A stretch of 64,000 bases of DNA from Ruminococcus sp. (GCA_017558505.1 JAFYUM010000049.1:1-64000); one strand, 5' to 3'; shown: positions 27,086 to 36,478, counted from the first letter of the stretch. Notes: a model not told the origin generated them from the letters alone. Numbers and translations are program-made.

Positions 27086-28663
27086 ATGGAACCCGTAATT
27101 GCTATTGTGCTTATACTTGTGGCTTTGATTGCAGGTGCGGCTGTCGGCGGACTTCTGGCCTATAAAAAGGGCGTTGCAGCAGGCGTTGAACAGCGTAAGC
27201 GTGAGGCAGAGGCTATGGTTGGTTCTGCCGAAAAACAGGCGGAGCGTATTGTTGCCGATGCTGAAAAGGACGCAGATGCAAAGAAGAAAAGTGCACTTGT
27301 AGAGGCTAAAGATGAGATTCATAAGCTCCGCAGTGAAGCTGATAAGGAAATCAAGGACCGCAGAGCTGAATTGTCACGTCAAGAAAGACGTATGCAGCAG
27401 AAAGAGGAGAATCTCGACAAGAAAACAGATAACCTTGAAAAGAAAGAGGAAACTCTCAATCAGAAGATAAAGAGTGCCGAAGAAAAACTCAAGGAAGCAG
27501 AGCAGATCAAAAAATCTGAAATGGACGTTTTAGAGCGTATTTCAGAATTTACAAGAGATCAGGCTAAGGAGTACATACTATCCAAGCTGGAGGACGACCT
27601 TGTTCACGAAAAGGCTGTCAAAATCGCAGCTTATGAGCAGCAGCTCAAGGATGAATGCAACGAAAAGGCAAGAAGTCAGATTTCTCTTGCCATCGCAAAG
27701 GTTGCGGCAGATCAGGTTTCGGAGGCGGCAGTTTCCGTTGTTCCGCTGCCCAACGACGAAATGAAGGGACGTATTATCGGTCGTGAGGGAAGAAATATCA
27801 GAACCCTCGAAACTCTTACAGGAGTTGACCTTATCATTGACGACACACCCGAAGCTATTACACTTTCATGCTTTGACCAGATCCGCCGTGAGGTGGCACG
27901 TATTGCACTTGAAAAGCTTATAGCTGACGGAAGAATTCACCCCGCGCGCATTGAGGAAATGGTTGATAAGGCTCGCCGTGAGGTTGAGTACCGTATCAAG
28001 CAGGAGGGTGAACGTGCAGTAATCGAAACGAATGTTCACGGAATTAATCACGAGCTTATCAAGCTTCTTGGTAGACTTAAATTCCGTACAAGCTACAGAC
28101 AGAACGTTCTTGACCACTCAATTGAGGTTGCAAAGCTCTGTGGAGTTCTTGCCGCTGAATTGGGAGTTGATGCCAATATGGCAAGACGTGCAGGACTTCT
28201 CCACGATATCGGTAAGGCTCTTACTTCCGAAATCGAAGGTTCACACGTTCAGATTGGTGTTGATGTATGTAAGAAATATAACGAGAATGCTGTTGTTATC
28301 CATGCTGTAGAGGCACACCATAACGATGTTGAGCCCAAGACAGTTATCGCTTGTATAGTTCAGGCAGCCGACGCAATATCCGCTGCAAGACCTGCCGCAA
28401 GAAGCGAAAACTACGAGAGCTATATCAAGAGACTTCAGAAGCTTGAGGAAATCTGTACTTCATACAACGGTGTTGAGAAATGCTTTGCTGTACAGGCTGG
28501 ACGTGAAGTCAGAATTATGGTTGTTCCAGAAGTTATCAACGATGAGAAAATGGTGCTTGTTGCAAGACAGATTGCACAGCAGATTGAGGCTGAAATGGAT
28601 TATCCGGGACAGATCAAGGTTAACCTCATCAGAGAGAGCAGAGTTACAGATTACGCAAAATAA
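27086..28663 (+). CDS. rny: Ribonuclease Y
   Basis: The 525-residue protein has the RNase Y layout: N-terminal membrane anchor (about 3-25), long charged coiled coil (about 30-200), KH domain with [14 protein letters not shown], and an HD domain with [13 protein letters not shown] and the metal-binding LLHDIGKA. It starts endonucleolytic mRNA decay at the membrane. An ATG at 27077 is only 2 bases after GGAGGT (27070-27075), so the ATG at 27086 is the better start. Confidence 0.97.
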   Translation: MEPVIAIVLILVALIAGAAVGGLLAYKKGVAAGVEQRKREAEAMVGSAEKQAERIVADAEKDADAKKKSALVEAKDEIHKLRSEADKEIKDRRAELSRQERRMQQKEENLDKKTDNLEKKEETLNQKIKSAEEKLKEAEQIKKSEMDVLERISEFTRDQAKEYILSKLEDDLVHEKAVKIAAYEQQLKDECNEKARSQISLAIAKVAADQVSEAAVSVVPLPNDEMKGRIIGREGRNIRTLETLTGVDLIIDDTPEAITLSCFDQIRREVARIALEKLIADGRIHPARIEEMVDKARREVEYRIKQEGERAVIETNVHGINHELIKLLGRLKFRTSYRQNVLDHSIEVAKLCGVLAAELGVDANMARRAGLLHDIGKALTSEIEGSHVQIGVDVCKKYNENAVVIHAVEAHHNDVEPKTVIACIVQAADAISAARPAARSENYESYIKRLQKLEEICTSYNGVEKCFAVQAGREVRIMVVPEVINDEKMVLVARQIAQQIEAEMDYPGQIKVNLIRESRVTDYAK

Positions 28664-28671
28664 GATTATTG

Positions 28672-28701
28672 CTGCGGATGTTTTACATCCGCAGTTTTTT
28701 T
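28672..28701 (+). terminator. Terminator of rny
   Basis: A perfect 10-bp stem (28672-28681 with 28685-28694) and seven Ts. It ends only 1 bp before the AGGAGG of the next gene, so that gene depends on read-through or its own upstream signal. Confidence 0.85.
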
Positions 28702-28716
28702 CAGGAGGAAGATAAA

Positions 28717-30159
28717 ATGGCAAAACAGCTGTTCAATTCATCGGAAAAATCGAATTTTATTGTCAATATGACAGAGGAGAAATTTTCCCATCTTGCATCA
28801 TGGGGACTTATTGCGACTGTGCTTTTGACATCTATAACCACAGCCATACCTGTTATAAGCGGAATGAAAATGTACAGTCTTTCTTCCGTGGGTCTAACTG
28901 TAGGCGGCGTAATTTGTATGGTTCTTGCACTTATCGGTGGAATGAAAAAATACATCGACAGAAAAATTGCCATACCTGCGGCGGCTATCGGATTTTCGCT
29001 TGTGTGGGCGGTTATCTCTATGATAAACTCCTACGATATTCTGGTATCTATCAACGGCTACCCCGGCAGAGGCGAGGGATTGCTGGCGTTGTTGTTCTAC
29101 GGCAGTATATTCATTACAGCAGCTTGTATAAAAACTGAAAAAGCACGTACCACTGTTATATGGGGTATACTCATCAACGGTCTGCTTAACAGCATTGTGG
29201 GTATTGTGCAGATATTTACAGGAGCAATCAGCGATTTCGATAAAATCTCTTTGCAAACCGCTATAAATGCAGCGTCAGGTTTTTCACAGTCACCTATGTT
29301 TCTTGCAATGGTTCTCAGTGTTTCAATAACAGCGGCAATGGGCGGACTTGTTCTTTTTGAGGGCAATAAATCAAAGATTGTCTGCGTAATTTCAATATGC
29401 CTTTTCTCATTTGTGAATATGTTTACCTATTCATTAATCGGCATATGCGGAACAGCACTTGCAGCAATAGCAGGAATTGTAATTATATTTGCTGCGAAAG
29501 CTTCAAAGAAGAATCTGTTAGCAATTCTCGGGGTTATTGTGCCTGCGGCGGCAGCTGTAGTTATAGTTAACTGCGGAGTAATTGGAAATATCAACAGTTA
29601 TCGTTTATACGACGGTCGTATATTATGGTTTGCTGACAGTTATATGCGTCTTAATTCAAGTGGAAACTTTGATGATGACCTTGTTGATATTGATGATACA
29701 GCAGATGTGTATTATTACATAAACCGCAAGACAGGTGATATTATCAGCAATAACGTTCTTGTGGGAACAGGACCTGACCAGCTTGTATACCTGCAGATTT
29801 ACACATTTGGTGCAACACCAGCAGATGATGCTTATATTGAAGATGTTGCAATGCTGAATAAGGGAACATTTGACAGGGCGTATAATGAATATCTCAATAC
29901 AGCGGCTACAAGGGGAATACCTTCGTCTATAGCTTTTGTTGTATCAATTCTCGGTATTCTTATTGTTGGATTTTCAAACTATAAGAAAAACAGAAACAAC
30001 ATGACACTTTGCATGACTCTTATGACAGCAATGGGTGCGGTTATGTTTTTCATTTGCTGCAGCAGTACGGCATTTGCTCCGATTTTCTGGGCAGCAGCAG
30101 GATGCAGCGTTGTAAATCTCAATAAGAAAGTAAAAGATAAGAAAAAATCAAAGAAATAA
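28717..30159 (+). CDS. O-antigen ligase-like polytopic membrane protein
   Basis: A 480-residue membrane protein with about ten or more hydrophobic segments. The GYPGRGEGLLALL stretch and the Wzy_C-like FDRAYNEYLNTAATRGI loop near residue 390 resemble O-antigen ligase/polymerase proteins. It may join or polymerise surface glycan, but the substrate is unknown. The start follows AGGAGG (28703-28708); an upstream ATG at 28669 lies in the rny terminator. Confidence 0.75.
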   Translation: MAKQLFNSSEKSNFIVNMTEEKFSHLASWGLIATVLLTSITTAIPVISGMKMYSLSSVGLTVGGVICMVLALIGGMKKYIDRKIAIPAAAIGFSLVWAVISMINSYDILVSINGYPGRGEGLLALLFYGSIFITAACIKTEKARTTVIWGILINGLLNSIVGIVQIFTGAISDFDKISLQTAINAASGFSQSPMFLAMVLSVSITAAMGGLVLFEGNKSKIVCVISICLFSFVNMFTYSLIGICGTALAAIAGIVIIFAAKASKKNLLAILGVIVPAAAAVVIVNCGVIGNINSYRLYDGRILWFADSYMRLNSSGNFDDDLVDIDDTADVYYYINRKTGDIISNNVLVGTGPDQLVYLQIYTFGATPADDAYIEDVAMLNKGTFDRAYNEYLNTAATRGIPSSIAFVVSILGILIVGFSNYKKNRNNMTLCMTLMTAMGAVMFFICCSSTAFAPIFWAAAGCSVVNLNKKVKDKKKSKK

Positions 30160-30166
30160 TATTCGT

Positions 30167-30195
30167 GGGCTCCTACAGATGTGGGAGCCTTTTTT
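30167..30195 (+). terminator. Terminator of the ligase-like gene
   Basis: A 9-bp stem GGCTCCTAC/GTGGGAGCC with a 4-nt loop, followed by six Ts. Confidence 0.85.
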
Positions 30196-30205
30196 CAAAA
30201 AGCTA

Positions 30206-30234
30206 TTGACAAATGTTTGTTAATAGGATATAAT
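30206..30234 (+). promoter_or_regulatory. Consensus promoter of the CNNM/CorC gene
   Basis: TTGACA (30206-30211), 17 bp, TATAAT (30229-30234). It begins about 10 bp after the preceding T run. Confidence 0.85.
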
Positions 30235-30240
30235 GAAATA

Positions 30241-30422
30241 TATTATATTTGAAAAGGGTGAAATACTTAATGGACAGTTGCCCCGATGGGTGTCATATTA
30301 AGAAAACTGAATATTGCTTTTTAAGGCATGGTCTGTTCTATTTTTTTGTGTTAGTGCAGGTTATGCCTTTTAGTGCGTACATATGAGCTTTGTTTATTTT
30401 CAGATTAAGAGAGGTATTTTTT
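30241..30422 (+). promoter_or_regulatory. Structured leader of the CNNM/CorC gene
   Basis: A leader of about 180 nt. One layered hairpin spans 30266-30302 (CTTAAT/ATTAAG, GACA/TGTC, CCC/GGG). A second pairs AAGGCAT near 30323 with ATGCCTT near 30363. No known riboswitch consensus was recognised. Confidence 0.45.
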
Positions 30423-31721
30423 ATGTTAGGGCAGATTATTCTGCAAGTTGTACTTATTGCAATGAACGCTGTTTTTGCTTGTGCGGAAATAGCGGTAATT
30501 CAGGCAAATTCCACAAAAATTGACAAAATGGCTGACGAGGGCAACAAAAAAGCCCGTAAGCTGCAGAAGCTTACATCAGAGCCGGCACGCTTTTTAGCCA
30601 CAATTCAGGTGGCAATTACACTTTCTGGTTTTATCGGGGCGGCTTTTGCAGCCGATAATTTTGCTGATAAATTAATCCTGCTTACGAACCAAATGGGCTT
30701 TGAGGACTATGCGGAAATGTTAAGACCTGTGGCGGTCGTTGTTGTAACTCTTATACTTTCGTATATCACTCTTGTTTTCGGTGAGCTTGTTCCCAAACGT
30801 GCGGCAATGAAAAATCCCGAAAAGCTTGCTTTGTCTATGGCAGGAGGAATAGGCATAATTCAGCAGTTTTTTGCCCCTGTTGTATGGATGCTCAATATCT
30901 CCACTAACGGTATTTTGAGGCTTATGGGAATAAATCCCGAAACCGAGGAGGAAACGGTTACAGAGGAAGAAATTCTTATGATGTCCGACGCTGGTGCCGA
31001 AAAGGGTACTATTGATGAGGACGACAACAGGATTATCAAGAATATTTTTGAATTCGACGACCTTACGGCGGAACAGGTATGCACACACAGAACGGATGTT
31101 GTAATGCTCTGGGCAGATGATTCTGTTGAGACATGGGAAAAGACAATCCATCGCACACGTCATTCACTTTTTCCCATTTGCGGAGAAAGTGTTGATAATA
31201 TCATCGGTATACTCAATGCAAAGGATTATTTCCGACTTGAGGATAAGAGCCGTGAAAATATTATGAAGCAGGCTGTACGTGAGCCGTATTTCGTTCACGA
31301 AACCATGAAAGCCGATGTACTTTTTGCACAGATGAAAAAGCGCGGAGCACATCATTTTGCAATAGTAGTTGACGAATACGGAGGAATGACGGGTATTATT
31401 ACTGTTACCGACCTTGTTGAAGAGCTTGTGGGCGAGTTTGACGACGACGAGATGAACACACCCGAGCCCGTATTGAAATCAATCGGCGAAAATCGCTGGA
31501 TAGTTCCCGGTATAACTGATTTAGAGGAAGTCAATGAAGCGCTTGATATAAAACTTCCTGTTGATGAGTACAATACCTTCGGCGGCTACGTTATCGCAGG
31601 GTTGGGAGAAATTCCAAAGGACGGACTTACAGCGGAGCTCGACTGTGACGATCTTCACATCGAGGTACTGAAAATATATCACCACCGTGTTGAGTTGTGT
31701 CGTGTGACAAAGGTTAATTAA
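30423..31721 (+). CDS. Hemolysin C/CorC-family CNNM transporter
   Basis: A 432-residue protein with an N-terminal DUF21/CNNM membrane domain (about 1-190; FACAEIAVIQANSTKI, ITLVFGELVPKRAAMKNPE), a CBS pair (about 205-320, EFDDLTAEQVCTHRTDVV and HHFAIVVDEYGGMTGIITV) and a C-terminal CorC_HlyC domain. The family exports or exchanges Mg2+ or related cations. The start at 30423 fits AGAGAGG; an ATG at 30390 lacks a good ribosome site. No operon partner is seen. Confidence 0.92.
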   Translation: MLGQIILQVVLIAMNAVFACAEIAVIQANSTKIDKMADEGNKKARKLQKLTSEPARFLATIQVAITLSGFIGAAFAADNFADKLILLTNQMGFEDYAEMLRPVAVVVVTLILSYITLVFGELVPKRAAMKNPEKLALSMAGGIGIIQQFFAPVVWMLNISTNGILRLMGINPETEEETVTEEEILMMSDAGAEKGTIDEDDNRIIKNIFEFDDLTAEQVCTHRTDVVMLWADDSVETWEKTIHRTRHSLFPICGESVDNIIGILNAKDYFRLEDKSRENIMKQAVREPYFVHETMKADVLFAQMKKRGAHHFAIVVDEYGGMTGIITVTDLVEELVGEFDDDEMNTPEPVLKSIGENRWIVPGITDLEEVNEALDIKLPVDEYNTFGGYVIAGLGEIPKDGLTAELDCDDLHIEVLKIYHHRVELCRVTKVN

Positions 31722-31812
31722 TACCAATCCCTGAAACAACAGTAGACAAATCTGATGACATACATCATTTCTGCTCATCATCTTTGTCTACTAACATTTT
31801 AGGGATTGGTAT
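31721..31812. mobile_element. MITE-like palindromic element
   Basis: Perfect 12-bp terminal inverted repeats ATACCAATCCCT (31721-31732) and AGGGATTGGTAT (31801-31812) enclose a second perfect 10-bp pair AGTAGACAAA (31741-31750) / TTTGTCTACT (31783-31792). If the flanking TA is a target duplication, the ends are CCAATCCCT/AGGGATTGG, as in IS630/mariner-type MITEs. It abuts the CNNM stop codon. No ORF. Confidence 0.5.
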
Positions 31813-31880
31813 AAGAATGTGATTTTACATTAATCGTCACTTTTGTAGCGTCTGTCTTTGGTGGTTCACATTGAAATAAT

Positions 31881-31920
31881 GAATGTAAAAATCCGCAGAC
31901 AAAAATCTGCGGATTTTTAC
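31881..31920. terminator. Perfect 17-bp stem terminator-like palindrome
   Basis: 31881-31897 pairs perfectly with 31904-31920 across a 6-nt loop. A-T tracts at both stem ends let it terminate in both directions. It precedes the alanine symporter promoter. Confidence 0.75.
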
Positions 31921-31927
31921 ATTTTAT

Positions 31928-31956
31928 GGTTGACGGATTGACGAAAATATGGTACA
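31928..31956 (+). promoter_or_regulatory. Promoter of the alanine symporter gene
   Basis: TTGACG (31928-31933), 17 bp, TGg-TACAAT (-10 at 31951-31956). Confidence 0.65.
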
Positions 31957-32015
31957 ATTATAATAATTGTTCGCATATTTTGTGAACCTTGTACTATATT
32001 CAAAGGAGATTTTTT

Positions 32016-33416
32016 ATGCTCAATGACATCGTATCAGCTGTAAATGATGCTCTTTACAGCTATATCCTCATTATTCTGCTTGTTGTCTGCGGAATATACT
32101 TCACCATTCGTACAAAATTCGCCCCGTTCCGTCTGTTTAAGGAACAGCTTCGTGCCGTAATGGAAAAACCAACTGAAAATGGTGGTGTATCATCATTTCA
32201 GGCTCTTATGGTATCTACAGCATCCCGTGTAGGTACAGGAAATATCGTTGGAGTTTCAACAGCTCTTTGCCTTGGCGGATTTGGTTCAGTTTTCTGGATG
32301 TGGCTAATAGCAATTATCGGTAGTGCATCTGCATTTGTTGAGAGTACCCTTGCACAGATTTACAAGAAAAAGGGTACAGAAGGCAGCTACGGCGGCCCTG
32401 CCTATTACATTGAAACAGGTCTGAAATGCAAACCACTTGCGGTTATATTCTCAATTCTGCTGATTATTACATACGGCTTCGGATTTAATATGCTTGCGTC
32501 TTATAATTTGCAGTCAACATTCTCTACATACAGTTTTTACAATGCGGAAAGTTCACCATGGATAATCGGTCTGATATTAGCTGCAGTTGTGTGCTATTGC
32601 CTTATCGGCGGTGGCTCACGTATAATCAAGACAACGTCCTTCCTCGTTCCTTTTATGGGTGTTGCGTATATTATTATAGCATTGGTGATTATCGTTTTGA
32701 ACATCACTTCATTGCCCTCTGTATTTTCAGAAATTTTTAGCGGAGCATTTAATTTTGAGGCTATATTCGGTGGTTTCAGCGGCTCATGTGTAATGTACGG
32801 TATCAAGAGAGGATTATTCAGCAATGAAGCCGGTGTAGGTTCTGCACCTAATGCTTCGGCTTCTGCGGAGGTATCACATCCCGCTAAACAGGGGCTTGTG
32901 CAGGTGCTTTCTGTATTCATTGATACACTTCTCGTTTGCAGTGCTACCGCATTTATGTGTATGTGCTCAGGTGTTGAGCCTTCAAAGGAAATTTCAGGTG
33001 CAGAGTATGTACAGCTTTCACTCCGTGAAACATTGGGGGCATTCGGTCCATTATTTATTACGGCCGCAATGATACTTTTTGCATTTACAACACTCCTCGG
33101 TAATCTTTTCTATGTTGACAAGTGCCTTATATTTATCATGGGTAAAGAGCCTTCAAAAGTATTTATGCACGTATATCACGTTATAGCTTCTGTTGTTATA
33201 CTTATCGGCTCGGGATTAAGTGCTGATTTTCTCTGGAATGTAGCAGATGTAACAATGGGTGGAATGACTCTTATAAATATACCTGTTATACTTATTCTCG
33301 GCAAGTATGCATTGAAAGCCCTTGCGGATTACGAAAAACAGCGTAAAGAGGGCGTTGAGCCTGTATTCCACGCAAAGGACATTGACCTGCCCCATGAAGT
33401 TGATTATTGGGATTAA
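32016..33416 (+). CDS. Sodium:alanine symporter (AGCS family)
   Basis: A 466-residue transporter with about 11 membrane segments. Diagnostic AGCS stretches include FQALMVSTASRVGTGNIVGVSTAL, GGPAYYIETGL, the GIKRGLFSNEAGVGSAPNASA loop and a C-terminal hydrophobic segment. It imports alanine or glycine with sodium. The start at 32016 has AAAGGAGAT at 32002-32010. No glycine riboswitch was recognised in its short leader. It is monocistronic. Confidence 0.93.
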   Translation: MLNDIVSAVNDALYSYILIILLVVCGIYFTIRTKFAPFRLFKEQLRAVMEKPTENGGVSSFQALMVSTASRVGTGNIVGVSTALCLGGFGSVFWMWLIAIIGSASAFVESTLAQIYKKKGTEGSYGGPAYYIETGLKCKPLAVIFSILLIITYGFGFNMLASYNLQSTFSTYSFYNAESSPWIIGLILAAVVCYCLIGGGSRIIKTTSFLVPFMGVAYIIIALVIIVLNITSLPSVFSEIFSGAFNFEAIFGGFSGSCVMYGIKRGLFSNEAGVGSAPNASASAEVSHPAKQGLVQVLSVFIDTLLVCSATAFMCMCSGVEPSKEISGAEYVQLSLRETLGAFGPLFITAAMILFAFTTLLGNLFYVDKCLIFIMGKEPSKVFMHVYHVIASVVILIGSGLSADFLWNVADVTMGGMTLINIPVILILGKYALKALADYEKQRKEGVEPVFHAKDIDLPHEVDYWD

Positions 33417-33530
33417 AAATGTTGTCTGTATACTGTGGAAATTATTTCCCTCTTTTCAATAAAATATTGTTGAAAACCCCGTGGAATATGTGGAAAAGTT
33501 ATAAACTTGATTTCGTGCTTTATTATGCTA

Positions 33531-33559
33531 TTGACATATCTTCCGCATAAAGCTATAAT
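33531..33559 (+). promoter_or_regulatory. Consensus promoter of the folT-folC operon
   Basis: TTGACA (33531-33536), 17 bp, TATAAT (33554-33559), with a start near 33566, 28 nt before the riboswitch. Confidence 0.85.
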
Positions 33560-33593
33560 AAATATGACGGAGAAATCCGCACAATAAGATTTT

Positions 33594-33717
33594 GAAGAGT
33601 AAAAATGTGTTCGTGATACCGATATATAGCCATATGTGGTATCGAGTGCCTGTGGGACGGGGAGTTGTCCATGGGACGAAAGACAAGGTCTGCGGTTCAC
33701 ATTTTGCATCCCGCTTC
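33594..33717 (+). promoter_or_regulatory. Tetrahydrofolate (THF-I) riboswitch
   Basis: The 3' half CGGTTCACATTTTGCATCCC closely follows the THF-I core (GGUGAAUCAUUGCAUCC). Pairings are P1 GAAG/CTTC (33594-33597 with 33714-33717), P2 AATGTG/CACATT (33604-33609 with 33698-33703) and P3 GATACC/GGTATC (33615-33620 with 33638-33643). It lies between a promoter and a folate-type ECF gene. Downstream, CCTCTTTTT (33741-33749) can pair with the AAAAGGAGG ribosome site (33768-33776), suggesting translational control. Confidence 0.75.
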
Positions 33718-33783
33718 ATAAGACATATAATGGAGAATATCCTCTTTTTTCGTGTCCTATGATGTGGAAAAGGAGGATTTTTT

Positions 33784-34350
33784 ATGATTACAAGCAAAAC
33801 AGCAAACACACCGGCGGAAAACTTCAAGCTTTTCAGCAACACAAGAGTAATGATTATTTCAGCTCTTTTTGTGGCTCTCAGTATCGTTCTGGGTAAATTT
33901 CTTGCATTTAATATAGGCGACAGTATCCGTATCAGCCTTGAAAATCTCCCGATTCTCATGGCAGGCATTTTCTTTGGACCTTATGTGGGCGGAGCAGTTG
34001 CAGTTACAGCTGATATTATCGGGTGTGTGCTGAAGGGATATGCAATAAATCCTGTTATCACCCTTGGTGCGGCAAGTATCGGTATTCTTTCAGGTGTCAT
34101 TTCAACCTATCTCAGAAATAAAAATATGACGCTGAATGTTGCCGTTTCCATTGCTGTTTCCCACATTGTCGGCTCACTGATAATCAAATCTCTTGGTCAG
34201 CGAATTTATTTTCACACACCTTATGAAGTTCTCGCATGGCGTATCCCCACATATATTGCAACGGGACTGCTGGAATTTGTTATAATTTCGCTTTTGCTCA
34301 ATAATAAAGCATTTACAGCACAGCTTAGCAAAATTTGTCAGAAAAGGTAA
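33784..34350 (+). CDS. folT: ECF transporter S component, folate type (FolT-like)
   Basis: A 188-residue membrane protein with about six hydrophobic segments. The ISALFVALSIVLGKF start, GDSIRISLENLPILMAGIFFGPYVGGAVA and LGQRIYFHTPYEVLAWRIP are the substrate-binding-subunit pattern of the FolT family. It needs the shared ECF energising module (EcfA/A'/T), which is not in this window. Folate specificity is supported by the THF riboswitch and the folC neighbour. Ribosome site AAGGAGG at 33770-33776. Confidence 0.88.
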   Translation: MITSKTANTPAENFKLFSNTRVMIISALFVALSIVLGKFLAFNIGDSIRISLENLPILMAGIFFGPYVGGAVAVTADIIGCVLKGYAINPVITLGAASIGILSGVISTYLRNKNMTLNVAVSIAVSHIVGSLIIKSLGQRIYFHTPYEVLAWRIPTYIATGLLEFVIISLLLNNKAFTAQLSKICQKR

Positions 34351-34355
34351 CAGCA

Positions 34356-35621
34356 ATGAACGGTTTCGAGTATATAAAAATAGCCGCTGAACGCGGCAGT
34401 AAGCTTGGCTTAGAGCGTATAACCGAGCTTTGCGAAAGACTTGGTAATCCCCAGAACAGGACGCATATAATCCATATTGCAGGCACAAATGGCAAAGGCT
34501 CATTCGGAGCAATGCTCTCGGCAGTTTTAGCTGATTCAGGCTATAAAACAGGTGGATTTTCTTCCCCTGCCCTTACGGATTTAACCGATAGTTTTCGCAT
34601 AAACGGCGAAAATATATCTGCTGACGATTTTAATGAGGTTATGGCAGATATTATTCCTCTCTGTGAGGATATGGCAGATAAGCCCACGGAATTTGAAGTC
34701 CTCACAGCCGCCGCCTATGAGCTTTTCAGTCGCAAAAACTGCGATATAGCATTGATTGAGTGCGGAATGGGCGGTGAAACGGATTCTACAAATGTGGTGG
34801 AATATCCCGTGCTTTCGGTTATTACCAATATTGCCCTTGACCATACGGCTTTTTTAGGCGGTACAATTGAGGAAATCGCACGTTGCAAGGCGGGTATAAT
34901 CAAGCCATCAAGACCTGTACTGTATGGCGGAAACGATGACGGAGCACTTGAAATAATTCGAAATATATCGCAGAAAAACGGCTCACAGCTTACCCTTGCG
35001 GATAAAGACCGTGTAACCGTTCTTGAAAGTGATATAAATGGTGTTGTTTACAGCGATAAGGCTTTTGGCAGGTTGAAATCACAGCTTATCGGCTCATATC
35101 AGAAATACAATCTTGCCAATGTACTGACAGCTGTTGAAATTCTGCGTGATATGGGTATGAATATACCTGAAAACGCTGTAAAATCCGGAATTGAAAAGGC
35201 TGTATGGCAAGGCAGATTTGAGGTTGTAAGCCGAAATCCACTTATAATTTATGACGGGGCACACAATCCCGACGGAATAATTCAGGCGGCTGAAAGTATC
35301 GGCACATACATAAGCGGAAAAATCGCCCTGCTTATCGGTGTTATGGCAGATAAGGAATACGGACTTTATCCCGAAATACTGGGAAAGTTCATTGATAAAG
35401 CTTTTACTGTAATTCCCGATAATCCACGTTCCCTTGACAGTAATATTCTTGCCGCAACATTTGAGGAAAAGGGAATCGAAGCTGTTTCCTGTGGCTCAGT
35501 TGAAAACGGACTTGCGCAGGCGCTGGAATATGCTGAAAGCCGTAATATACCGTTGATTGTGCTTGGTTCGCTTTATATGTATGGGGAGTTTAGGCAAGGA
35601 ATTAAGAAGTATGAATTATAA
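34356..35621 (+). CDS. folC: Folylpolyglutamate/dihydrofolate synthase
   Basis: The 421-residue protein is a Mur-ligase-type FolC with the P-loop IAGTNGKGSFGAMLSAVL (about 42-59), TGGFSSPAL, ALDHTAFLGGTIEEIARCKAGI and the C-terminal YDGAHNPDG motif. It adds glutamate to dihydropteroate or folates, trapping them in the cell. It starts 5 bp after folT, with GAAAAGG upstream; a TTG at 34335 inside folT is the less likely start. Confidence 0.95.
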   Translation: MNGFEYIKIAAERGSKLGLERITELCERLGNPQNRTHIIHIAGTNGKGSFGAMLSAVLADSGYKTGGFSSPALTDLTDSFRINGENISADDFNEVMADIIPLCEDMADKPTEFEVLTAAAYELFSRKNCDIALIECGMGGETDSTNVVEYPVLSVITNIALDHTAFLGGTIEEIARCKAGIIKPSRPVLYGGNDDGALEIIRNISQKNGSQLTLADKDRVTVLESDINGVVYSDKAFGRLKSQLIGSYQKYNLANVLTAVEILRDMGMNIPENAVKSGIEKAVWQGRFEVVSRNPLIIYDGAHNPDGIIQAAESIGTYISGKIALLIGVMADKEYGLYPEILGKFIDKAFTVIPDNPRSLDSNILAATFEEKGIEAVSCGSVENGLAQALEYAESRNIPLIVLGSLYMYGEFRQGIKKYEL

Positions 35622-35628
35622 ATTTTTT

Positions 35629-35655
35629 GGGCGGTATTTACCGCCCTTAATTTTT
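35629..35655 (+). terminator. Terminator between folC and the DUF3795 gene
   Basis: GGGCGGTA (35629-35636) and TACCGCCC (35639-35646) form a tight hairpin followed by TTAATTTTTC. Confidence 0.75.
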
Positions 35656-36018
35656 CGTCATATTCTCAAATTTATTGAAGAAAGCCTCTGAAATTTGCTT
35701 GTATTCATCATCTGTGCAGACTTTTCGGCAAATTTTCTTGTATTTTTCGGAACGGCAGAGCATATCCTCTATTGTTTCGCAAGGAAAATTCACGCATTGA
35801 CTGCATTTATCAACGGTGTGTGCTTTGGTGCAGTCCACAAGTCCATATGTACATTTTTTGTCAGCAGAACAGCCATTACAGCGGATTTCATCAACAGAAA
35901 CCACGGTATTTCGCCAGCCTACCTTGTACCACAATTCAGCTACGGCTTTCAGTTCAGTATCAGTCTGTGCAAGATATCGGGGGCATTTACTGCAATCATC
36001 ACCGCATAAGGTTATCAT
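35647..36018 (-). CDS. DUF3795 cysteine-rich protein
   Basis: A 123-residue protein with the DUF3795 cysteine pattern: CGDDCSKCPRY near the start, CNGCSADKKCTYGLVDC, and CSQCVNFPC. These probably bind a metal or iron-sulfur cluster; function is unknown. The start at 36018 gives a typical N-terminus; no good ribosome site is seen, so translation may be coupled to the GNAT gene whose stop lies 13 bp upstream. A 22-codon longer frame overlaps that gene. Confidence 0.8.
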   Translation of the reverse strand: MITLCGDDCSKCPRYLAQTDTELKAVAELWYKVGWRNTVVSVDEIRCNGCSADKKCTYGLVDCTKAHTVDKCSQCVNFPCETIEDMLCRSEKYKKICRKVCTDDEYKQISEAFFNKFENMTKN

Positions 36019-36031
36019 ATTTTTCACGATT

Positions 36032-36478
36032 TTATTCCAACCACTGAATAAAAGCCGTTTTGTCCTCGCTGTTATAGCCTGCACGACGGTAAAAATTCAG
36101 TGTATTTTCATCTTTTGAGCCTGTGAGCAGCATAAGCTTGTAGCAATTCTCTTTTTTAGCTATTTCACGGGCATAGTCAAGGCAGGCCGTAGCTATGCCC
36201 TTTCCACGGTAATCGGCATGAGTTACAACGTTCTCCACAAAGGCATAGGGACGCTGATTTCGCGTAAGATTGGGAATAATAACGCATACACAGGAGGAAA
36301 TTACCTTTCCCTCTGTTTCTGCCACAATGATATGATGATTTTTATCTGAAAGTATGCCTTCCCACACAGCTGAAACCCTTTCATCCATTTCGGGAACATC
36401 TTTTTCGTGCAGATGTGTATAAAGCTCCATAAGCTGTGGAAAATCGCTGTCTTTTATTTCACGTATGGTATAATTCAT
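36032..36478 (-). CDS. GNAT family N-acetyltransferase
   Basis: A 148-residue acetyltransferase. The start MNYTIREIKDSDFPQLMELY, the acetyl-CoA motif VVTHADYRGKGIATACLDYA (Q/R-x-x-G-x-G/A type) and the FYRRAGY end are standard GNAT features. The substrate is unknown. It lies in a minus-strand set with the DUF3877 gene 19 bp upstream and the DUF3795 gene downstream. Confidence 0.9.
   Translation of the reverse strand: MNYTIREIKDSDFPQLMELYTHLHEKDVPEMDERVSAVWEGILSDKNHHIIVAETEGKVISSCVCVIIPNLTRNQRPYAFVENVVTHADYRGKGIATACLDYAREIAKKENCYKLMLLTGSKDENTLNFYRRAGYNSEDKTAFIQWLE

Noticed and set aside
30241..30422. Known Mg2+ (M-box) or Mn2+ (yybP-ykoY) riboswitch
   Set aside because: Conserved core sequences of these classes are not found, so it is reported only as an unassigned structured leader.
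31957..32015. Glycine riboswitch before the alanine symporter
   Set aside because: The leader is too short and no glycine aptamer core is present.
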